A DNA stretch of 64,000 bases from Chrysomallon squamiferum (lineage: Eukaryota > Mollusca > Gastropoda > Neomphalida > Peltospiridae), in the NCBI GenBank assembly GCA_012295275.1, contig CM022679.1, positions 10,749,169 to 10,813,168 of the forward strand, given 5' to 3'. Shown here piece after piece: positions 1 to 64,000 of the stretch; position 1 is the first letter of the stretch, and each line of letters opens with the position of its first letter. The notes beneath the pieces were generated by a model, which was given only the letters and a program-made list of their open reading frames with translations, did no database searches and was not told the origin of the DNA. A program made the translations under genes and the position numbers.

Positions 1-190
1 TAACGATTATTAATATTCATAAGTGTTAATATCCATTCTGCTTATGCCTGGGGTTCAGGCTAAATTTATAAAATATTAAATAGCTTATTTGAATAATTTT
101 AATACTCAGCTAAAACTGTTTAAATACCATATTTCGATTAAAATTGGGAAATTAAACTTGAAAATATCAAACTAATAACAACATTTAGAA

Positions 191-318
191 ATAAAATATA
201 ATATAATAATTATAGTACAATATAATATAATGTAATGTATAACGTAATCTAATCTAATGTAATATAATATAATATAATATAATATAATATAATATAATAT
301 AATATAATATAATATAAT
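191..318. repeat. (AATAT)n pentanucleotide repeat
   Basis: Degenerate from 191, then a clean AATAT period from about 261 to 318. Confidence 0.9.
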
Positions 319-1295
319 TATATTTAAAAAATATTGCTAAGAATTTCAGTAAAATTGACATATTATGCATTTACATTTTCTTTCATCTATTTCTTACCAA
401 GTAAATTAAGCTTACAAAACGTAATCTACTGAAAATAAATCAAATTAAATCAAATAAATAAATAAATAAATAAATAAAAGGGAATAAAATTAAAATAAAA
501 TAAAATGTAAAACCAGAGTAACTATAATCTTTTCCTTTCTTACAATATTATCTTGTTTTTTTCTTTCTTCTTATTATAAATCACAAATCAGTTTCATTCA
601 TTCATCTGAAGTAATTACAGTATTGCTCACAATATTTTTCTTTAACGTCAGTAAATGACTTCAATCTAAATCTTAATTTCTATTCATTTTAAACATCTCT
701 TCATTACCTATGTATCTAACAAATATAATTAACCTGAGCAGGAAAGTCAACTTTCAGACTGTTTGCTTTGAAAACATTGCTTAAATTATAACCGTTTTGG
801 TTCAAAATGTTTAACTTGATTAGTTGTTTGGAATATAGACACAATAAAATAAAATAAAATAAAATAAAATAGTAAAACAAAACGAAACAAAAAAAAAAAA
901 AACTAAGAAAAGAAATATAAATATAACAAATAAAGTAAATATCTTCGAAAAAACACAGAAATGGAATGGCGAAAGTCACAATATCGAAAGAAAGGGAAGT
1001 AATTACTGATATATTTATTCTTCGACATAAATAATTAAAACTCGTACTAATGAAGAAATTCATTCTGCTGAAAGTTAGTAAACGTAATGCGTTTCAAACT
1101 TGGTTAGCACATGTATAACTATCACACTTGTGGATCTGTTAGTATTTGCAAAAATGTTTGATTCCTATATTATTTTCTATGAAATCTTTGAAAAGATTAG
1201 GAAAAACAAAAATTACGAAATACAGGATTAAAATGAAGAAACAATGACACTACTGCTATGTCAAAAGACCCTTAAATATTTGTAAAAGAATGTTT

Positions 1296-1446
1296 AAATA
1301 ATAGATGGAAAGATAGATTTACAGAGGGATAGATAGAGAGACAGACAGATACACTGAAAGAGGTACAGACAGATAGTCTGTTAGAGGGATAAATAAACTG
1401 ATAGATGGATATATACACATACAAGCAGATAGATAAGTTGATAGAT
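1296..1446. repeat. Degenerate (AGAT)n tetranucleotide tract
   Basis: Interspersed GATA, GACA and GATG units. The minus-strand frames here are translations of this repeat. Confidence 0.75.
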
Positions 1447-1740
1447 AAGGGCAATAATTAATAATTAACAAAGTAAATAACCCACAAAAATTGTGTTTTA
1501 GTTCGGGAAAGATTATGTTGTCGACAGGTGTTAGAAGCAAATACTGAATGGTAACTGATTTAATAATTACACAGTTAGTGAAACATACACAAATGAAATG
1601 ATCATTTAAATATTTTTTATATATATATATATTTTGTTTTTGCCATTTCTACAAGAAATTAAATTATTTAAGTTTAAAATGTTAGTCATCATTTAACAAA
1701 AAACAAAACAAAAAAAAAAGAAACAAGAAAAAAAAAGAAA

Positions 1741-1741
1741 A

Positions 1742-1785
<44 letters not shown>
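1741..1785. repeat. (AAT)n trinucleotide repeat
   Basis: About 14 units after an A-rich lead. Confidence 0.9.
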
Positions 1786-1788
<3 letters not shown>

Positions 1789-3295
1789 TAATAATTAATT
1801 TATATTTAATAGATGCAAACTATAGTAATGGCTTAATTATAGCTTGAATTAATTATTGTTATTTTGAACAAAAGATAAGTTTCGAATTAGTGGTGAAAAT
1901 GGCATATTCATTTGATTTTAATATTGCCTACATTTTAAATTTAAAATTTATATTTAAATAAATTATTACTGCTTCAAAATGTACACATTAGAGCTATTTT
2001 AAGTACTGAGTCATTATTATATATATTTTTTTAAACAATCAGTTCCAAATGATATCATATAACGTTAAGGGAAAAAAAAAAAAAGAAAAAAAAGTATTAT
2101 CTTGCCAATCTTGAAACAACAAAATTCAAATTACTACCAGTCATACAGTCATTAATGCAATTTTATTAATTTTTATCACATATATAAATAAATAAATAAA
2201 TAAAGTCTTTTGGTATGGAAATTATGAATGAAACAAAAGCACATCTTCTTCTAGAATCAGTTTCCTGGGTGACCAATTTCAACTAAGGTGAAACAGGAAG
2301 TGACATCATTTTGGCAGTTGAATATGGCGGTTCGGCTATCGCTTTGAGGCGTGTTAAACTGGTTCAGTGGTTCGAAGGTTAGTTTTCTGTTTGCATGCAG
2401 TGATCACACGTTGGAATGAGAAGTTTTACATTCATGGCAGTTAATTACGGAACAATCATTTAACGGCAGTCCGAGACCATTTTTTGCCGTATTCGATTAA
2501 TATAGGTCCTGCATATTCCATAAAATCTGCAAAGATGTACGAAATGAATATTAGAAATTCTGTTTGTTCACTAAATCATGTTTGTTTGCTTTTGTTTTGT
2601 ATGCCAGTCTGCTGATAGTTTTGTATTTCACTGTTGTAAAAAAAAAGTGTTTTTTGTTCTACGTCTGTGCTTGTCATTCAATATTTTATCCGTTATTTTT
2701 GTATTTTTTTTTTTATTTATTTTTTATTTATTTAAATATATAATATGTGTATTGCCTTGGTTGGTAGGTGAGAGTGTAGAGTTTTGTGTGTGTCATAACT
2801 ATATGTATACGAAATCATAAACATATTATATATATATATATACTAGTAAAGATGACGTAATAGTCTTTATTCAAGATTAAATATTGAGTTAATGTACGTA
2901 GAGACCTTCTTGTGCCATCCTTAATTGCATTCAGTGCCATAACTGATAATGTATTAGTAGCAGAAACTCACAAAAGGGTTTGACAAAGATGTGTTTAGAA
3001 ACAGTGTTAATCTAATATTAGTTAACAACATTCGAAATTAGTAAAAAAAAGGTTAAAAACAAAATGCTTGCTGTTAGAACATGAATTACCTCCCTTGCAT
3101 TAAAACCCCCATCAATTTCATACCCGCCTCTACTCGTGCTTTTTTAGCCTCTGAATGCTTGTGTTTATGTATCTGTAAATACGTATGTGTCTGTTAGTGT
3201 GAATATGTGACGTTCGCAAACATCACATAACTGAATATGATGTGAGTACTCTAAGTGTTGTTAATGCGACTCGTTATTAAGCCAGATTTCTGTAC

Positions 3296-59485
<56,190 letters not shown>

Positions 59486-59645
59486 CAAACCTGAAAAATT
59501 CTAAACAATTTCAGTTAACATCCCAAATTTAGACACAACCAATTTAAAATAATTTGTTTCTTACGTCAGAGGTCGCGACAAATCATTTGACGAATATATT
59601 GATATCCATATAAAACTAAGATTATATTTATATATATATATATAT

Positions 59646-59767
59646 AAAATTATCTATCGTGCCTGTTCAAATAAATTGTAATAATAATATATATATATAT
59701 ATTATTGCAATTTATTTGAATATATTTATTATTGCAATTTATTTGAACAGGTACGATAGATAATTAG
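59646..59767. repeat. Long inverted repeat, MITE-like
   Basis: Left arm 59648-59686 (AATTATCTATCGTGCCTGTT, then CAAATAAATTGTAATAATA) pairs with right arm 59726-59765 with about two mismatches. The spacer holds TA repeats and a partial third copy of TATTATTGCAATTTATTTGA. The TA-rich surroundings fit insertion of a small non-autonomous element, or a foldback formed by inverted duplication. It lies 155 bp upstream of the first visible exon. Confidence 0.9.
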
Positions 59768-61583
59768 GAAAGTAAAGGTGTTGAATATTGGCTTTTACCT
59801 TTCATGGTACGTTGCTTTTATTGTTCAGATAAATAAATAGTTTTAATCTCAATTAACTGATAAACATTTTTTTTTTTTTTTTCCAAACAGCATTCAGCCG
59901 ATAATAAATATGTAAAATAAACACTGAAAGAAGCTTTCTGGCTTTCGTCAACGGCAGAATAATTAAATTTAGTTGACCATAGACGAATATTCGACATACA
60001 ATTAACCGTACATTAGTTGGGTTGGCTACGGAATAAGCTTTATTGCATCTTTTAACCTACTAAAGTTGATGACAACCGGAAAGTACAAATCTACAAATCC
60101 ATTTATCAATAGAAACAGTCGTTATCCTCTGTCATCGGCTTCAGACGGTTTCACGCATGGAAAGCCAGGAAAGGACAGAAATGTTTGTTTATGGACGCCG
60201 TGGTACATTTTCTGATTAACCGCCGTTGTTAGACTTCAAATTCAGAGTAATAGCTAACATGAGCAAACTCCCTCGCTACAGTCGTCTGTGTCTTTGCGGT
60301 TTAAATAGCATAAATACAGTAATTACCGCACTGGAAGGTAGAGTTTCATTACAAGAGTGATTTTTTTTTTTTCTTGTTACAGATAATTGCGATATGCTAC
60401 CTAATCTTGTCTTGGTTTGAAAATCCCCGTTTCTGGATTGTTGTTTTTGGACTAACATCTTCGTAGCTGCTTTTTCTTGTTTCCAAATTAAATCATAAAT
60501 CTAATATGCGTATCAGCTTTATCTTGTGAATATATTATTTAACACTGAGCATATTATTATATTTGATTTTATAGTTTAAATTCGATCTAGCATTCATGTT
60601 AAAGAAATCAGTTATCTATCGCTTATTACATGTGGAAATTGGAATCAGATAACCAATACATTTTTTTTTTTTAAACTTTACTAAAAATATATTTATTACT
60701 TACTCTCGCTTTTTTTTTTTCATGAATCAAAATATATTTTAATAGCTGTGTTGATTTGCTGTCGTTCTAATGCAACGATTTCGTTAATTCAAAACTTATT
60801 TTAATTTGTGTGATCTTTTACCCTCGTTTCACGCTTTACGTTTTTTTTTTCACAGATCTCTGCTAACTTTGGCTAAATGAAACTAACTCGGGCACCAGGT
60901 CTCGACTGGAATCAATGTCTTGACTTCCAATCTGCATCAGAGGCACATATCGATTCCGAAAATTTCTTTATTTGGATTGCACAGTTTTAGCTATCAATTA
61001 GACGCCGAAGCCGTATGAAAGACTTAAATAAATGATGCGCTTTAAATTGAGGAGGAATCCACGTCACATCACGTGCTGACATTTACTCTCGGAAGAGGAA
61101 TGGCGGTCTTCTGTTGTCTCCATTTCGAGAACCTTTCTTTAAAGTAAACAACGTCGCCCGTAGCAGGATGACCGATAATGATGGATCAGGCGCAAATTCC
61201 GAAACCATTCGAAAATGTCATACGGCAGATTGGAGGAAATTAGCTTGTATGTTTGAAACAAAAGCCGTGTCGCTTCGAATGGTTAATGGCAGAAAAATGG
61301 TGCAAAATAAATATGTATGACGTATTTCTTTCCCTGACGTAAGATTATGAAATGTTATATGTGAGACGAAATGGGAAACAACTAATTCTAGAAGATTTTT
61401 TTTTTTTTTAATTTTTTTTTTTTTTCCTATTTTTGTGACGTTGTTATTTAGCTGCTCAAGATAACAATAAACAGCTTATTTTTGTGTCCTGTGAGTTCTT
61501 AATAACAACATATTCAGATCAATGGTATACTATGAACTCAAAATAAGGAAAACCAACGGGCGATCATCATCATCTCATCACAT

Positions 61584-61586
61584 CTG

Positions 61587-61624
<38 letters not shown>

Positions 61625-61626
61625 CA
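61584..61626. repeat. (TATC)n microsatellite
   Basis: About ten units. Confidence 0.95.
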
Positions 61627-62324
61627 TATAAAACCAACCGAAATATCTTGAAGATAAAAATAAATCCCACTTGGGTTGGGTAGCCAAAATCTTACTCATC
61701 GGTGACCAGTGTTAAAATTAAGACCCACGACAGGACGTAACGATGTCAAACAAACTATTTTATATACTTTCTAACAGATATTAAACATATTAATAGATAG
61801 GTAGCAGGCATCTTCAACAATTCTAAAATAATTTCACTGCTATTGAATTAACATATATGGGTTTCGTTTGCCTAGGTTTAAGCAAGACAAACTCCGATTC
61901 TGTGCTATAAACATATTTTATATAAATTACAACGTCTAGAATGAAATGTACTTCTTACTTGAATAAAGATTTCATGTAAATATTAAACGGTTTTTATCAT
62001 CTTTTTTTCTCAAAAATTGGCATTCAGAACAACAATATATAATAAACATCAAGAACAACAACAACAATAATAATAAAATAAATCAGGTTTTTTTCGAAAT
62101 ATGAGGCTGTTTGCCAGTGATTTTCATATTGAAGCAACAAATGCATACGTAACACAGCGAGTGAAATAGAATGTAAGCAGACATCTCTAACGACTTGTTT
62201 ATAGTTGTTTTGGAAACGTGTTTGGAAAAAAAACTACTACTATTAATAATACGTATGTGCATTATTATGTATTATTATAGTTGTTATCAGGATTATTATA
62301 ATTAGAAATGTATTCATGTTATTT

Positions 62325-62415
62325 ATTTATTTATCTGTCTTTCTACATATCTATATCTATCTGTCTATCTATCTATCTATCTGTCTATCTATCTATCTGT
62401 CTGTCTGTCTATTTG
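62325..62415. repeat. (TCTA/TCTG)n tract
   Basis: Imperfect tetranucleotide units. Confidence 0.9.
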
Positions 62416-62489
62416 TCCGCTAGTAAAGTGTACGTTGGTAAATGTGTATTTTTCCCGATTAATATTTAATACTAAGTTGATTGTATGGA

Positions 62490-62491
62490 TC

Positions 62492-62553
<62 letters not shown>

Positions 62554-62668
62554 AAAATAAAAAAATAAAAACAGCATAGTTCTTAATATTTCATTATATT
62601 TAATATTATTATTATTATTATTTATTATTATTATTATTATTATCATTATTATTATCATTATTATTATC
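62490..62668. repeat. (AAT)n and (ATT)n inverted pair
   Basis: AAT units 62492-62542, A-rich spacer, then ATT units 62602-62668. The two runs are mutually complementary and could form a foldback. Confidence 0.9.
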
Positions 62669-62762
62669 AAAAGATACATGAGAGTGAACTAATAAGATAG
62701 TTATAATTTTGTAATAATAAAGTTATAAGACCTGTATGTGTGATTACGTGTATAAACGTATA

Positions 62763-62787
62763 TGTGTGTTTGTGTGTGTGGGTGCGC

Positions 62788-62818
<31 letters not shown>
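62763..62818. repeat. (GT)n microsatellite
   Basis: GT run with GGGTGCGC interruption. Confidence 0.95.
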
Positions 62819-62819
<1 letters not shown>

Positions 62820-63474
62820 GCTCACGCGAGTGAGCTAGTACATGTATTAATGGGAATGCACCATCAAAAATGTTTGTTTCGGAGTAATTTAATAAACCAG
62901 CACTAAGTTATTTTTCAAAATTACGTCTTCTGCTTGTAGAAACCTACTACTGAGATACGTCCCGTGATTTCCTATTTGTAACGGAATTTGTCACTGCAGA
63001 ACAATGTGAATGAGAAGAGACATGAAGTAGGATATATGCCAGCACAATTATGATTAACTCTTTTTTTTTTCCAATTCCAAACATTTTGCTGGAGCACAAA
63101 AAACAAAGAAATGGAAAATAAAAAGTAGGACCTAGAAAAACAATTATCTTTTCGTTCTGCGACATGCTATGCCATCGGTTTTTAGGCATATAAGTCGTAC
63201 GAACGAATCACTCTTCTTTTCTGAGTTAACTGCAGAGGTTTAAGGTAACCAAAATAGGCTCGACTCTCATAATAAACTTTATTTTGCAGATTCTCCAGCT
63301 TGTGAAAAACAATACTTAATGCAAAGATTTCCTTGTTTATTCGTTTATGCAATTTGCTAAATAATTCAACAGTTTTCTTATGTGTATTTTTAAAATATAT
63401 TTTATATATGTATTTCTTTTTGTTTTGAGTAGATTTTAAATTATTTTCATCAACACCATTATCCTATTTCTTCT

Positions 63475-63502
63475 TCATCATCAACATCTTCTTCTTCTTC
63501 TT

Positions 63503-63533
<31 letters not shown>

Positions 63534-63605
63534 TTATTATTATTATTAACACCACTCCTTAATAAACATTTACATTCTTTTATAAAATTAAAAAAAATAA
63601 TAATC
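63475..63605 (+). repeat. (TTC)n(TTA)n element with conserved tail, copy 2
   Basis: TTC units to 63530, TTA units to 63547, then AACACCACTCCTTAATAAAC and ATTTACATT, as in 43629-43805. Confidence 0.88.
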
Positions 63606-64000
63606 ATACACCTCAGAAATATAATCTTATCCACTTATATTCCAGAAACTATTTATAAAACTCATTTAAGAAGGCCACTTCTGTAATAAAAAAAAATAAA
63701 AAAAAAAAAATAATTATTTTAAAACTTCCTCATTTAATTACGATAAGACTTATTAACTATACAAAAGGGAAATCACTCTTGGACGTTGGCGTTACGGCTT
63801 AAATAACCCTTCATGAAAGTGTCGACGTTTCGTGTGAATTATAAGTTTATTTTTCTAAGACTGGGAGTACAAGTAAAACCTGTCAATTAGTTACTGTGAG
63901 CTTGATGTGAACTGTTTTCGACCTTCCAGAGAATTACGGCTTCGTTAACCTACGATTTTTTTTTTTTCACTGAGAGTCTATTTTCAAAAGCCAATGATGT

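Larger units (their letters stand above)
1..3260. other. Sequence downstream of the last visible exon, no gene recognised
   Basis: Very AT-rich with many A runs and short repeats. I looked on the minus strand for an AG acceptor followed by the expected last calmodulin codons (Glu-Phe-Val-x-Met-Met) and found no convincing match. A minus-strand AATAAA at 2871-2866 lies about 390 nt past the read-through stop and could act as a polyadenylation signal, but this is unsupported. The stretch 2270-2480 is less repetitive and richer in G+C than its surroundings; nothing is recognised in it. Confidence 0.6.
59491..64000 (-). other. Upstream of the first visible exon, no exon recognised
   Basis: Either another intron (a CAG acceptor directly precedes 59490) or promoter-proximal sequence. 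I could not identify a 5' UTR exon, TATA box or CpG-rich promoter. Complex, GC-richer stretches at 60130-60260 and 60880-61320 have nothing recognised; the plus-strand frame 61114-61320 (68 codons) matches no family I know. Confidence 0.6.

Noticed and set aside
2440-2558. Possible last calmodulin exon on the minus strand, reading Glu-Phe-Leu-Ile-Phe after an AG
   Set aside because: The frame is open to a stop, but only Glu-Phe fits, the pyrimidine tract is poor, and the expected Met-Met and short end are missing.
61084-61320. Plus-strand gene starting at the ATG near 61099 or 61114
   Set aside because: Two short frames that do not connect, with no recognisable domain or splice support.

Overview
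The window is AT-rich, intron-dominated animal DNA dense in microsatellites, with long (GA)n, (GT)n, (AAT)n, (ATAC)n and poly-A/poly-T runs and several minisatellites. It contains one gene I can defend: a calmodulin-family gene on the minus strand. The mix of a metazoan-type calmodulin, introns of tens of kilobases, tRNA-like SINE heads and a very high simple-repeat load suggests a mollusc, most likely a coleoid cephalopod such as an octopus or squid. The taxon is inference; no marker gene in the window settles it.

Layout, read 5'->3' along the gene (minus strand): 59491-64000 is upstream sequence with no recognised exon. 59444-59490 is a short exon with the first visible ATG (59485-59483). 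A 21.8-kb intron (37661-59443) follows. Next is a 43-nt exon (37618-37660), then a 32.9-kb intron (4760-37617). A 144-nt exon (4616-4759) encodes EF-hand 1, and after a 1.08-kb intron (3539-4615) a 243-nt exon (3296-3538) encodes the rest of EF-hand 2, all of EF-hand 3 and all but the last residue of EF-hand 4. The final exon, expected to hold about nine codons, was not found in 1-3289 and probably lies outside the window. All junctions are GT-AG and in frame. They give 157 residues plus one split codon: a calmodulin with four EF hands and an N-terminus about 17 residues longer than usual.

The two big introns carry the repeats. The most structured block is 40.6-43.4 kb: a ~73-bp array, a 43-bp array of about 23 copies, and one inverted, isolated copy of the 73-bp unit between TATG repeats. 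Other items are a 37-bp array at 14.67 kb, a C-rich array at 31.66 kb, a hairpin-forming 29-bp triplication at 13.10 kb, a near-perfect inverted repeat of about 120 bp at 59.65 kb, and dispersed repeat pairs (17.99/20.24 kb, 47.20/52.10 kb, 43.63/63.48 kb). No operon, CRISPR array, phage, viral gene or complete transposon was seen. Nearly all other long reading frames are translations of simple repeats.
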